From Sandaracinus amylolyticus (GTDB lineage: Bacteria > Myxococcota_A > Polyangia > Polyangiales > Sandaracinaceae): a stretch of 64,000 nt of DNA. The DNA is taken from contig NZ_CP070225.1 of NCBI RefSeq assembly GCF_021631985.1, forward strand, positions 8,928,001 through 8,992,000, given 5' to 3'. The translations under genes were made by a program, and so were the position numbers. The notes under the pieces are model-generated. The model made no database searches. It was not told where the DNA came from and saw only the letters and a program-made list of their open reading frames with translations. The number at the start of each line of letters is the position of its first letter. Within the stretch, counting starts at the first letter, position 1. Below, one piece after another: positions 1 through 8,452 of this stretch.

Positions 1-1500
1 CGGGGTCGACGTCATGAACACCGCGGTGCCGGGGACCCGCGCGTACTTGCGGGTGTCGAGATCGACGAGCAGCGCGTCGAGCGGCTTCGAGCGACCGCGG
101 AGGAACTCGGCGACGCGATCGCGACCGCGCTTCCAGGTCGTCATCACCGCGAGCAGCACGCCCGCGACCACCAGCGGGATCCACCCGCCGGTCTGCAGCT
201 TCTCGACGTTCGCGACGAAGAACGCGAGGTCGACGATCAACATCCCGCCGCACACGAGCACCGCGCGCGGCGTGCCCCACCACCGCTTCACCACCGTGAA
301 GAAGAGCAGCGTGGTGATGGTCATCGTGCCCGTCACCGCGATGCCGTACGCAGCGGCCATGTTCGACGAGCTCTGGAACACGAGGACGATCACGATGCAC
401 GCGATCATCAACAAGCGGTTGATCTCGGGGACGTAGATCTGTCCCTCGGCCTCGCTCGAGGTGTGGCGCACCTCCATGCGCGGCAGATAGCCGAGCTGGA
501 TCGCCTGCCGCGTCAGCGAGAACGCGCCCGAGATCAGCGCCTGCGACGCGATCACCGTCGCCGCGGTCGCGAGGAGCACGAGCGGCACGCGGAGCGCGGG
601 CCCGACCAGGCGGAAGAAGGGCGCCTCGATCGCGCTCGGGTCGTCGAGCAGCAGCGCGCCCTGTCCGAAGTAGTTGAGCAGCAGCGCGGGGAACGCGAGC
701 GCGACCCACGCGCTCATGATCGGCTTGCGCCCGAAGTGCCCCATGTCGGCGTAGAGCGCCTCGCCGCCGGTGATGCAGAGCACGACGCTGCCCAGCACCC
801 AGAACCCGCTGCCGTGGCCCGAGAGCAGGAACGCGATCGCGTGGTGGGGCGAGACCGCGGCGAGGATCGAGGGGTGCCCCACGATGTGCACCGCGCCCGC
901 GGCGCCGATCACGACGAACCACAGCGCGACCACCGGCCCGAACACCGCGCCGACCTTCGCGGTGCCGCGGCTCTGCTGCAGGAAGAGCAGCACGAGGATG
1001 ACGATCGAGATCGGGACGACGTAGGGGCGCAGCACGTGCCCGACGCCCTCGACGTTCTCGATGCCCTCGACCGCCGAGACCACGGAGATCGCGGGGGTGA
1101 GCATGCCGTCGGCGTAGAGCAGCGCCGCGCCGAAGAGGCCCGCGAGCACGAGCCATCCGGTGTGCTTGCTGCCGGCCGGCACGATCAGCGCGAGCAGCGC
1201 GAGGATGCCGCCCTCGCCGTGGTTGTCGGCGCGGGTGACGAAGACCAGGTACTTCACCACGACGACCAGCGTCAGCGCCCAGAAGAAGAGCGAGAGGATG
1301 CCGAGCACGTTCGCCTCGGTCGGCGCGATGCCGTACGACGCGTGGAACGACTCGCGCATCGCGTAGAGCGGCGAGGTGCCGATGTCTCCGTAGACGACGC
1401 CGAGGGCGGCGATCGCGAGCTTGAGCACGTTGGCCTGCGGGCCGTGCGGCGCGGGCTGCACGTCCGCCCGTTCCGCGCTGGTCTCGCTCGCGATCGACAT
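1..1500 (-). CDS. kup: KUP-family potassium uptake transporter, C-terminus cut by window edge
   Basis: Inner-membrane K+ uptake protein of the HAK/KUP/KT family, thought to act as a K+/H+ symporter. The ATG at 1500 opens a frame that runs off the left edge after 500 codons; family members are usually 600-700 residues, so the cytoplasmic tail is missing. The family's first membrane segment is plain at residues 37-46 (YGDIGTSPLY), followed by a long series of hydrophobic helices and motifs such as GGEALYADMGHFG. It diverges from the KdpD/KdpE-like pair starting at 1605, with about 100 bp between, so the pair may sense K+ or turgor and regulate it; that link is inference. Confidence 0.95.
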   Translation of the reverse strand, partial: MSIASETSAERADVQPAPHGPQANVLKLAIAALGVVYGDIGTSPLYAMRESFHASYGIAPTEANVLGILSLFFWALTLVVVVKYLVFVTRADNHGEGGILALLALIVPAGSKHTGWLVLAGLFGAALLYADGMLTPAISVVSAVEGIENVEGVGHVLRPYVVPISIVILVLLFLQQSRGTAKVGAVFGPVVALWFVVIGAAGAVHIVGHPSILAAVSPHHAIAFLLSGHGSGFWVLGSVVLCITGGEALYADMGHFGRKPIMSAWVALAFPALLLNYFGQGALLLDDPSAIEAPFFRLVGPALRVPLVLLATAATVIASQALISGAFSLTRQAIQLGYLPRMEVRHTSSEAEGQIYVPEINRLLMIACIVIVLVFQSSSNMAAAYGIAVTGTMTITTLLFFTVVKRWWGTPRAVLVCGGMLIVDLAFFVANVEKLQTGGWIPLVVAGVLLAVMTTWKRGRDRVAEFLRGRSKPLDALLVDLDTRKYARVPGTAVFMTSTP

Positions 1501-1551
1501 CGGGCGCGCAGCCTAGTGCTCGCCGCAGGACGCGCCTTGATGCGTTCTTAG

Positions 1552-1567
1552 CGCCGTTTCGACGGCG
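1552..1567 (+). other. Small hairpin with TTCG loop in the kup/sensor-kinase intergenic region
   Basis: CGCCGT and ACGGCG form a perfect 6-bp stem around a TTCG loop. It would fold in the 5' leader of either divergent transcript. Position and stable loop are seen; any function is unknown and chance is possible in such GC-rich DNA. Confidence 0.3.
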
Positions 1568-1604
1568 ATTTAGCGGCGCGCGAGGGAGGATCCGCGCGGC
1601 GAGC

Positions 1605-1865
1605 ATGCACGGAGGTCCGTACCGCACGCGCGCTCCGGGCGCGCGGGAGCCCACGACGCTCGATCGCGAAGCGCTGGTCGTGCTCGCGGTCGCGCTGATC
1701 GGGTTCTCGATCCCGCTGGTCGCGGTCGTGCTGGGCGTCGCGGTGTCCGGCCCGGTGCTCGGGATCGCGCTCGTCGCGCTGATCGTGATCGTGCGGCTCG
1801 GAGTGGCGACGCTGCGCGAGGCACGCGTGACACGCGCGTCGCGGCGAAGAACGCTAGGGGAATGA
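1605..1865 (+). CDS. Small membrane protein leading the two-component operon
   Basis: An 86-residue protein with a basic, Arg-rich N-terminus, two adjacent hydrophobic stretches (about residues 24-46 and 47-66) and a basic tail, so probably a two-helix inner-membrane protein. No family recognised. Its stop overlaps the start of the histidine kinase by the 4-bp ATGA arrangement, which supports it being translated. It could be an accessory to the sensor or simply a leader peptide gene. The start is the first ATG; a purine-rich GGGAGGA lies somewhat far upstream. Confidence 0.6.
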   Translation: MHGGPYRTRAPGAREPTTLDREALVVLAVALIGFSIPLVAVVLGVAVSGPVLGIALVALIVIVRLGVATLREARVTRASRRRTLGE

Positions 1866-3211
1866 AGCGCGGAGCGAGGGACTACCTCGGCGCGGTGGGC
1901 GCGGTGGCGATCGCGGTCGCGATGGGCACCGCGATCGCGCCCTACGTCGATCTCGCCGACCTCGCGATGCTGCACCTCGCGGCGATCGCGGTGGTGGGCA
2001 CGCTGCTGGGCCGCGGGCCGGCGCTGCTCGCGTCGATCCTCGCGGTCGCGACCCTCGACTTCTTCTTCGTCCCGCCGCTGCACACGTTCGCGGTCGAGCA
2101 CCTGCGCCACGCGATCACGTTCGTCGTGCTCTTCGGCGCGGGGCTGCTGATCAGCACGCTCGCGAGCCGCCTGCGCGATCAGTCGGCGGAGGCGCGGGCG
2201 CTCTACGCGCTGAGCCGCGCGCTCGCGGGCGCCGACGATCGCGACGCGGTGCGCGCGGTGGTCGCGGAGCACGCGAGCGCGGTGCTCGACGGCGACGCGT
2301 CGCTGGTGCCGGCCGGTGCGGACGTGCCGGAGGGAGCGCTCGGCGTGCCGGTGGTGGTGGGCGGGCGCGTCGAGGCGACGTTGAGCGTGCGCGGGACGAG
2401 CGACGTGCGGGCGCGCGCCGAGTCGCTGGCCGCGACGATCGCGCTCGCGCTCGAGCGCGTGCTGCTCGCGGACGAGGCGCATCGCGCGCAGCTCCGCGCG
2501 CAGACCGAGGAGATGCGGAGCTCGCTGCTGAGCTGCGTCTCGCACGATCTGCGCACGCCGATCGCGACGATCACCGGCGCCGCGACGGCGCTGCTCGGGC
2601 CCGAGACGTCGCTCTCCGCCGACGCGAAGAGCGAGATGGCGACGATGATCCGCGACGAGGCGTCGCGGCTCGAGCGGCTGGTGACGAAGCTGCTCGACAT
2701 GACGCGCGTGGAGTCGGGCGCGCTCGAGGTGCGGCGCGAGTGGGTGCCGGTCGACGAGCTCGTCGCCGCGGCGCTGACGCGGCTCGATGCGCGGCTCGCG
2801 GCGCATCGCGTCGAGGTGGATCTGCCCGCCGAGGTCGTGCTGGTGCCGGTCGATCCGGTGCTCGTGGAGCAGGCGCTGGTGAACCTGCTCGAGAACGCGG
2901 CGAAGTACACGCCGCCGGGCGCGCGCATCGCGGTGCGGGCGCGTCGCGCGAGCGACTCGGTGGTGATGGAGGTCGAGGACGACGGGCCGGGCATCCCGCC
3001 GGGCGCGGAGTCGCTGGTGTTCGAGAAGTTCTGGCGCGGCGATCCGAGCTCCGACGGAGCGGGGCTGGGCCTCGCGATCTGTCGCGGGATCGTGAGGGCG
3101 CACGGAGGGACGATCGTGGCGTCGCGCGCGAGCAGCGGGGGTGCGTCGTTCCGCGTCGAGCTGCCCTGCCCCGAGGGCGCGCCCGCGCTGCCCGAGGAGC
3201 TCGCGGCGTGA
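1862..3211 (+). CDS. KdpD-like sensor histidine kinase (DUF4118, HisKA, HATPase)
   Basis: Inner-membrane sensor kinase of 449 residues. Residues about 8-110 form the four-helix KdpD-type membrane domain (DUF4118). A linker follows, then the H-box SHDLRTP with phospho-acceptor His near residue 228, the N-box (NLLENAAKYTP), and glycine boxes DDGPGIPPG and GAGLGLAIC. It lacks the N-terminal KdpD and universal-stress domains of full KdpD, so it corresponds only to the C-terminal half. It is coupled at both ends by overlaps: ATGA with the small membrane protein, GTGA with the response regulator. No kdpFABC genes lie nearby; the divergent kup is the obvious candidate target. Confidence 0.92.
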   Translation: MKRGARDYLGAVGAVAIAVAMGTAIAPYVDLADLAMLHLAAIAVVGTLLGRGPALLASILAVATLDFFFVPPLHTFAVEHLRHAITFVVLFGAGLLISTLASRLRDQSAEARALYALSRALAGADDRDAVRAVVAEHASAVLDGDASLVPAGADVPEGALGVPVVVGGRVEATLSVRGTSDVRARAESLAATIALALERVLLADEAHRAQLRAQTEEMRSSLLSCVSHDLRTPIATITGAATALLGPETSLSADAKSEMATMIRDEASRLERLVTKLLDMTRVESGALEVRREWVPVDELVAAALTRLDARLAAHRVEVDLPAEVVLVPVDPVLVEQALVNLLENAAKYTPPGARIAVRARRASDSVVMEVEDDGPGIPPGAESLVFEKFWRGDPSSDGAGLGLAICRGIVRAHGGTIVASRASSGGASFRVELPCPEGAPALPEELAA

Positions 3212-3897
3212 AGGGCGCGCGCATCCTGGTGGTCGAGGACGAGCCGTCGATGCGGCGGATGTTGCGGGCGACGCTCGCGAGCCACGGCTACGACGCGGTC
3301 GAGGCGCGCAATGCCGCGGAAGGGCTCGCGCTCACGCGCGCGCAGCGGCCCGAGGTCGTGCTGCTCGATCTCGGTCTGCCCGATCGCGACGGGCTCGAGC
3401 TGATGCGCGAGCTGCGGAGCTGGGCGACGGCGCCGATCATCGTGATCTCGGCGCGAGGGCGCGAGCAGGACAAGGTCGCGGCGCTCGACGAGGGCGCCGA
3501 CGACTACCTGACGAAGCCGTTCGGCACCGCCGAGCTGCTCGCGCGGGTGAGGGTCGCGCTGCGGCACGCGGCGGAGCGCGACGCGACGTCGGACTCGCTG
3601 ATCGAGGTGGGGCCGATCACGATCGATCGCGCGCGACACGAGGTGCGGCGCAGCGGCGCGCTGGTGCACCTGACGCCGATCGAGCATCGACTGCTGGTCG
3701 CGCTCGCGCGGAGCGCGGGACGGGTGCTGACGCACCGCCAGCTCTTGCTCGAGGTGTGGGGCCCGGACGCGGCGACGCAGACCCACTACCTGCGCGTCTA
3801 CATGACGCATCTGCGCCGGAAGCTGGAGACCGATCCCGCGCGCCCGCAGTGGCTCTTGAACGAGCCGGGCGTGGGCTATCGCATGCGCGAGGCGTGA
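3208..3897 (+). CDS. OmpR/KdpE-type response regulator
   Basis: Cytoplasmic DNA-binding response regulator of 229 residues. The receiver domain is residues 1-120, with acidic residues near 10-11, phospho-acceptor Asp54 (VVLLDLGLPD), and the conserved Lys in DDYLTKPFG. A winged-helix OmpR-type output domain follows (about 130-227; TPIEHRLLVALA, HYLRVYMTHLRRKLE). The GTG start overlaps the kinase stop (GTGA), so the two are translationally coupled and surely a cognate pair. The stop abuts the convergent CAP-protein stop, together making the palindrome TGATCA. Resemblance to KdpE is by context and general similarity. Confidence 0.93.
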   Translation: MKGARILVVEDEPSMRRMLRATLASHGYDAVEARNAAEGLALTRAQRPEVVLLDLGLPDRDGLELMRELRSWATAPIIVISARGREQDKVAALDEGADDYLTKPFGTAELLARVRVALRHAAERDATSDSLIEVGPITIDRARHEVRRSGALVHLTPIEHRLLVALARSAGRVLTHRQLLLEVWGPDAATQTHYLRVYMTHLRRKLETDPARPQWLLNEPGVGYRMREA

Positions 3898-4458
3898 TCA
3901 GCGGCAGGACGTGGGGAGCACGTTCTCGTCGAAGTGGCCCTGCACGTTGCCCGGCGGGTCGTAGTTGCAGACCCAGACGTCCATGCCGTTGCAGGTGGTG
4001 GTGCCGCAGCCGACGCGCGCGGTGCCGCGCCACACGAGCTGGGTGAAGTGGCCGGTCTGCATGGAGAAGCGACCGTTGCGGAAGCGATAACGCTCGCGCT
4101 CGCGGTGCCACATGTCGACGACGGCCTGGGGCGAGAGGGTGCCGGTGGTGCCCGCGGCGAGGTTCTCGCCGTAAGGGGTGCGGTTGTGCTCGAACGCGCA
4201 GCCGCGGCGCGCGAGATCGTCGGCCCACGACTGCGCGGTGCGCGCGAGCTCGTCGGACCACGAGAGCGGCGCGGCGCAGTGCTCGGCGCGTCGCGTGTTG
4301 TGAGCGTCGAGGACGGCGCGGAGGCGCGGATCGGAGGGCGCGTCGCTCGCGGTGGTGTCGCCGCCGGGCGCGATGGTCGGAGAGGTGGAGCGGGTGGTCG
4401 CGGTGTGTTGCGCGCAGGCGGTGAGGAGGAAGGCGAGGACGAGGAGGGAGCGGCGCAT
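3898..4458 (-). CDS. CAP/SCP-domain lipoprotein
   Basis: Secreted protein of the CAP superfamily (cysteine-rich secretory, antigen 5, PR-1), 186 residues. The ATG at 4458 gives a short signal peptide ending in a lipobox LLTAC. The domain shows the expected order: HNTRR, then WSDELARTAQSWADDLA, GENLAAG, and the signature GHFTQLVWRGTARVGCG, which includes the His and Glu-type residues of the CAP cavity. Bacterial CAP proteins are extracytoplasmic and mostly of unknown substrate. Upstream in-frame starts exist but would spoil the signal peptide. It is convergent with the response-regulator gene. Confidence 0.9.
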   Translation of the reverse strand: MRRSLLVLAFLLTACAQHTATTRSTSPTIAPGGDTTASDAPSDPRLRAVLDAHNTRRAEHCAAPLSWSDELARTAQSWADDLARRGCAFEHNRTPYGENLAAGTTGTLSPQAVVDMWHRERERYRFRNGRFSMQTGHFTQLVWRGTARVGCGTTTCNGMDVWVCNYDPPGNVQGHFDENVLPTSCR

Positions 4459-4582
4459 GAGGAGAGGGTAGAACGTCGGCGGAGAGGGTGTGCTCGACGG
4501 ATGGGCAGGGTTGCCGAGCACGCGCAGGTGGCACGTGGACGAGCACGCGGGACGAGCACGAGCACGGTGCGGCTCGCGAGCG

Positions 4583-5854
4583 TCAGTCGTAGATGCGCGC
4601 GCCGAGGAACACCGTGATCGCGCTGCTGCCCCACTCGCTCTGGGGGATGCCGGCGATGGGCGCGGTGCCGAAGGGGACCGAGCCGTTGAGCAGCAGCGTG
4701 AGCATGTCGCTCGCGATCCAGGTGAACGACGTGAGGACCATGCCCGAGCCGTCGACCGGGCTCTGCAGCCACGAGGTGCCCACCGCGAGCTCGTCGGTGA
4801 GCTCGGTGTTGAGCGCGAGCGCGATCGCGTGGCGACCGAGGATCTGGGAGTCGCCGCGGAGGAAGCGCGCTTGGAACGCGGGGTCGGCGAGGATGTCGGG
4901 GCGGGCGCCGATGTCTTCGATGCCGAAGCCCGAGTAGTGGTACTCGAGCGCGACGCGCAGGCCGCGCCACACGTCGATCACGTACGAGCCGCCGATCAGC
5001 GCCTTCATCACGACGCCGCGGGTGCCCGCGAGGCCGCCGTCGACGCCGCGGCCGTCGGTGCCGAAGAACGCGAGCTCGCCGTGCGCCTCGGCGTCGCCGA
5101 TCGTCGCGCTCAGTGCGCCGCCGACGAACGTGTCCTCGCCGCGACGCCCGACCAAGAGCTCGCCATCGACGTCGCCGACCGTCGCGCGGAGCCGACCGAT
5201 CAGCGACCAGCTCTCGAGCTCGCCGTTCTCGACGCTGCCGAACACCGCGATCAGATCGCCGGAGAGGGTGCTGATCTCGGGGATGCGCAGCTCGGCGTGC
5301 ACCGCGTCGACGCCGCGGCGCCACTCGCGATCGATCTCCGCGGGCGCGAAGGGCGCGAAGAGATCGACCGCGCTGAACATCACGCCGCGGCCGAGGCCGA
5401 TCGCCTGGCGTCCGACGGTGAGCTCGAGGAAGGGCAGGTGCACCGACACGAACGCGCGATCGAGCTCGTGGCGATGCGCGTACGAGGGCGCATCGTCGAC
5501 GATCGCCCAGTCGAGCGCGGCGAGGCGGAACGGGGGCGTCGCGGCCGAGGGGAGGAGGCCGAAGCCGATGCCGGTCGACGACGCGGCGAGCGCGCGGTGC
5601 TCGTACGCGACCTGCGCGCTGAGGTACTCGCCGAGTCGCGCGCCGAGCTCGAAGCGCAGTCGGAACAGCGCAGCGCCGCCGGGCTCTTCGTCGATGGTGG
5701 GATCGTCGGCGGGGAACGCGAGGAGCCAGCTGCCCTTGAGCGAGCTTCGCAGCACGAGGCGGAATTCGCCGTCGTCGCTCTCGAAGAGATCGCGCGCGTG
5801 CGCGGTCGTCGTGGTGAGCAGGATCGCGAGCGCGAGCGCCGCTGGGCCCCTCAT
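4583..5854 (-). CDS. Outer-membrane beta-barrel protein, last gene of the LolA/FtsX operon
   Basis: A 423-residue exported protein with a clear signal peptide (ending TTTAHA) and then alternating hydrophobic/aromatic stretches typical of a beta-barrel, for example LRFELGARLGEYLSAQVAYE and VALEYHYSGFG. It ends in an aromatic-containing strand, ARIYD. I cannot assign a named porin family. The ATG overlaps the TetR stop (ATGA) and the gene closes a six-gene chain of LolA-like protein, ABC transporter and regulator, which suggests it forms or supports the outer-membrane end of the same export or envelope-maintenance route. Confidence 0.75.
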   Translation of the reverse strand: MRGPAALALAILLTTTTAHARDLFESDDGEFRLVLRSSLKGSWLLAFPADDPTIDEEPGGAALFRLRFELGARLGEYLSAQVAYEHRALAASSTGIGFGLLPSAATPPFRLAALDWAIVDDAPSYAHRHELDRAFVSVHLPFLELTVGRQAIGLGRGVMFSAVDLFAPFAPAEIDREWRRGVDAVHAELRIPEISTLSGDLIAVFGSVENGELESWSLIGRLRATVGDVDGELLVGRRGEDTFVGGALSATIGDAEAHGELAFFGTDGRGVDGGLAGTRGVVMKALIGGSYVIDVWRGLRVALEYHYSGFGIEDIGARPDILADPAFQARFLRGDSQILGRHAIALALNTELTDELAVGTSWLQSPVDGSGMVLTSFTWIASDMLTLLLNGSVPFGTAPIAGIPQSEWGSSAITVFLGARIYD

Positions 5855-6516
5855 CGCTTTCGCTTCCCCGCGACGCCGAAGGTCAGCATCTCGGAGAGCG
5901 AGCGGACGAACGCGTCGAGCGAGCGCCCACTGCGCGTGCGCTCGTCCAGCAGCATGCCCGCCGAGAACCCGACGCCGATGATCACCTCGGCGCGCTCGCG
6001 CTTCTGCTCGTCGGTCAGCACGCCGGGCGCCGCGTCCTCGATGAGCTCCATCAGGAACTCCGCGCCCTCGGCCTGGCGCTGGGTGATCGCGTCCATGCCG
6101 ATGTCCTCGAGCGCCGCCCAGAGCTCGCTGTCGCCGGTCAGCATGCGCGCGACGAGCGGCATGTCGCGGCCGCTGGTGAACGTGATCTCGAGGTAGCGGA
6201 GCAGGCGCTCGCGCTTGGGGATCGATCCGTCGAAGAGCGGCTCGAGGCGCTTCATCAGACCGCGCTTCTCGAGCGCGATCGCGGCCTCGAGCAGCGCGCC
6301 CTTGTTGGGGAAGTAGAGGTAGACCGTGCCCTTCGCGACCTCGGCCTTGCGCGCGACGTCGTCGATGCTGGTCTTGCGATAACCCTGCGCGAGGAAGAGC
6401 TCGTGCGCGGCGCGCAGGATGCGGCGCCGCTTGCGCGCCTGGGGCGAGTCGTCGGCCTCGTCCCCGAGGTACTGGCGGAACCGGCTCTCGAGCACCTCCT
6501 TGGTCCACTTCGTCAT
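5851..6516 (-). CDS. TetR-family transcriptional regulator
   Basis: A 221-residue regulator. The N-terminal helix-turn-helix (about residues 28-75) carries the family pattern: RRRILRAAHELFLAQGYRKT, then DDVARKAEVAKGTVYLYFPNK. The C-terminal ligand-binding domain is all-helical and ends in a basic tail. It is the fifth gene of the operon running from 10442 to 4583 and overlaps both neighbours by ATGA, so it is most likely an autoregulatory repressor of the whole unit. The TGACC/GGTCA inverted repeat at 10468-10491 is a candidate binding site. Ligand unknown. Confidence 0.93.
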   Translation of the reverse strand: MTKWTKEVLESRFRQYLGDEADDSPQARKRRRILRAAHELFLAQGYRKTSIDDVARKAEVAKGTVYLYFPNKGALLEAAIALEKRGLMKRLEPLFDGSIPKRERLLRYLEITFTSGRDMPLVARMLTGDSELWAALEDIGMDAITQRQAEGAEFLMELIEDAAPGVLTDEQKRERAEVIIGVGFSAGMLLDERTRSGRSLDAFVRSLSEMLTFGVAGKRKR

Positions 6517-7217
6517 GCTGCGCTGGCTCGCTCTTTCGTCTCGTCCGACACGATGCGCCCGTCCTCCATGCTCACGATGCGCGTCGCGTGCGCGACGATG
6601 CGCGGATCGTGGGTGCTGAAGACGAACGTGGTGCCGTCTTCCTCGTGGAGGCGACGCATCAGCACCATGAGCTGCTCGGCGCTCTTGCCGTCGAGGTTCG
6701 CGGTGGGCTCGTCGGCGAGCACGAGCTTGGGGCGCGACGCGACGGCGCGCGCGACCGCGACGCGCTGCTGCTGTCCGCCGCTCATCTCGCTGGGGCGGCG
6801 GTTCGCGAGCTCGCCGAGCCCGAGCGAGAGCAGCACGTCGAGCGCACGCGTGCGGCGCTCGCGCGCGCCCATGCCCTGCAGCTCGAGAATCAGCTCGACG
6901 TTCTCGGCGGCGGTCAGCACCGGGACCAGGTTGTAGGCCTGGAACACGAAGCCCAGCGACGCGAGTCGCAGCTTCGCGCGCGCGGCCTTGCTCAGCGTGC
7001 CGAGCTTCTGCCCGAGCACCTCGAGCTCGCCGCGGGTCGGGCGATCGAGCGCGCCGAGCAGGTTGAGCAGCGTGGTCTTCCCGCTGCCGCTCGGGCCCAC
7101 GAGCGCCATGAAGTCGCGCTCGTGCACCTCGAGGTCCACGCCGCGAAGCGCGTGCACCTCGAGCGCGCCGGTGGTGAAGGTCTTGGTGACGTCGGTCGCA
7201 GTGGCGAGGAGGGTCAT
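6513..7217 (-). CDS. LolD/MacB-type ABC transporter ATPase
   Basis: A 234-residue cytoplasmic ATPase with Walker A GPSGSGKTT, the Q-loop region (FVFQAYNLVPVLTA), signature MSGGQQQR, Walker B LVLADEPTANLD and the H-loop STHD. This set is typical of the LolCDE/MacB/FtsE class that partners FtsX-fold permeases. The ATG at 7217 overlaps the preceding permease stop, and its own stop overlaps the TetR start. With two permeases and a LolA-like periplasmic protein next door, it probably powers lipoprotein or hydrophobic-substrate extraction from the inner membrane; the substrate is not shown. Confidence 0.94.
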   Translation of the reverse strand: MTLLATATDVTKTFTTGALEVHALRGVDLEVHERDFMALVGPSGSGKTTLLNLLGALDRPTRGELEVLGQKLGTLSKAARAKLRLASLGFVFQAYNLVPVLTAAENVELILELQGMGARERRTRALDVLLSLGLGELANRRPSEMSGGQQQRVAVARAVASRPKLVLADEPTANLDGKSAEQLMVLMRRLHEEDGTTFVFSTHDPRIVAHATRIVSMEDGRIVSDETKERASAA

Positions 7218-8452
7218 CGGTCGACTCGCAGTGCAGAGGCCGGGTCGGTGCGCGACGCGAACCAGGCGGGGTAGAGAGACGCGACGATCGTCGCGATCAG
7301 CGAGAGACAGAGCGCGGTGGGCACGAGCCACGCGCCGAACGCCGGGTGGTAGATCGGATCGATCAGCACGCCGCCGAACGCGAGCCCGTCGCGGCTGGGC
7401 ATCATCGACGAGAGATCGATTCCGTCTTCGGCCCAGCGATGGAGGATCGGGCCCGACCACGCGAGCGCGAGCAGCGCGCCGAGGGTGCCGAGGAGGAGCC
7501 CTTCGGTGACGACGACGCGCACCAGCGACACACCGCGCATGCCGATCGCGGCGAGCACCGCGAACTCCTTGCGCCGCTCGAGCACGCCGGTGAGCTGCGC
7601 GCTCGCGACGCCGAGGAGCACGACCAGCAGCACGATCCCGACCGCGACGTTGGTGAAGGCGCGACCGCTCTGCAGGCGCGCCCGGAATTCCGGGGAGATC
7701 TCGAGCCACGAGAGCACCTCGCTACCCTCGGGGGCGGCGATCGCGGCGCGCGTCGCTTCGAGCGTCGCGAGGTCGTCGAGCAGGATCGTGATCTCCGCGA
7801 TCCCTTCGCGCCCCGAGAGCCGCTCGACGTCGGCGATCGCGACGTGGGCGATCGACTGATCGATCGGGCGACTGCCGGTCTCGACGATGCCGACCACCAC
7901 GAGCAGCGCGCTCTGCATCTCGCCCTGATCGTCGACCACCGTGACGACGAGCTCGTCCTCGAGCCGTGCGCGGAGACGCTGCGCGATCGCGCGGCCGAGC
8001 ACGATCGCACCCTCTTCGCCGGGCGCGAGATAGCGTCCCTCGGCGACGCGCTGCACGTAGCGCAGCGCGCGCGGCTCGGTCTCCGGGTCGACGCCGGTGA
8101 GCGAGACGTGGGTGCTGCGGGTGCCGAGCCCGAGCAGGCCCGATGCGCGGGCGCGGGGCGTGGCGACCGCGACGCCCTCGGTCGCGCGGACGCGCGCGAG
8201 GAGGTCGGGATCGGCTGCGAGCCGCAGCGCGTCGTCGCGGCGCTGGTTCCATCCGCGCGGTGCGATGCGCAGGTGGCCGAGACCGCCGCCCGCGATCGCG
8301 CTCACGCTCATCGACTCCTGGCCGCCGACCCACGAGAGCGCGACGAGCCCGACGCCGACGCCGAACGCGAGACCGAAGATCGAGATCAGCGTGCGCCGCA
8401 GGTTCCGGCGCAGGCTGCGCAGCGCATAACGCGTGGCCGACGAGCGGATCAT
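7214..8452 (-). CDS. FtsX-type ABC transporter permease 1
   Basis: A 412-residue inner-membrane permease of the LolC/E-MacB fold. One transmembrane helix is near residues 18-43, followed by a large periplasmic domain (about 45-270), then three C-terminal helices near 285-400 separated by the RRKEFAVLAAIGM segment, typical for the cytoplasmic coupling region. It overlaps the ATPase and the second permease by ATGA. Two different permeases in one operon suggest a LolCE-like heterodimer rather than a MacB homodimer. Confidence 0.92.
   Translation of the reverse strand: MIRSSATRYALRSLRRNLRRTLISIFGLAFGVGVGLVALSWVGGQESMSVSAIAGGGLGHLRIAPRGWNQRRDDALRLAADPDLLARVRATEGVAVATPRARASGLLGLGTRSTHVSLTGVDPETEPRALRYVQRVAEGRYLAPGEEGAIVLGRAIAQRLRARLEDELVVTVVDDQGEMQSALLVVVGIVETGSRPIDQSIAHVAIADVERLSGREGIAEITILLDDLATLEATRAAIAAPEGSEVLSWLEISPEFRARLQSGRAFTNVAVGIVLLVVLLGVASAQLTGVLERRKEFAVLAAIGMRGVSLVRVVVTEGLLLGTLGALLALAWSGPILHRWAEDGIDLSSMMPSRDGLAFGGVLIDPIYHPAFGAWLVPTALCLSLIATIVASLYPAWFASRTDPASALRVDR

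Noticed and set aside
1862-3897. Complete Kdp system
   Set aside because: The sensor lacks the KdpD N-terminal domains and no kdpFABC genes lie in the window.
4458-4521. Upstream start of the CAP lipoprotein at 4521
   Set aside because: It would place 21 residues before the signal peptide and lipobox; the ATG at 4458 fits better.
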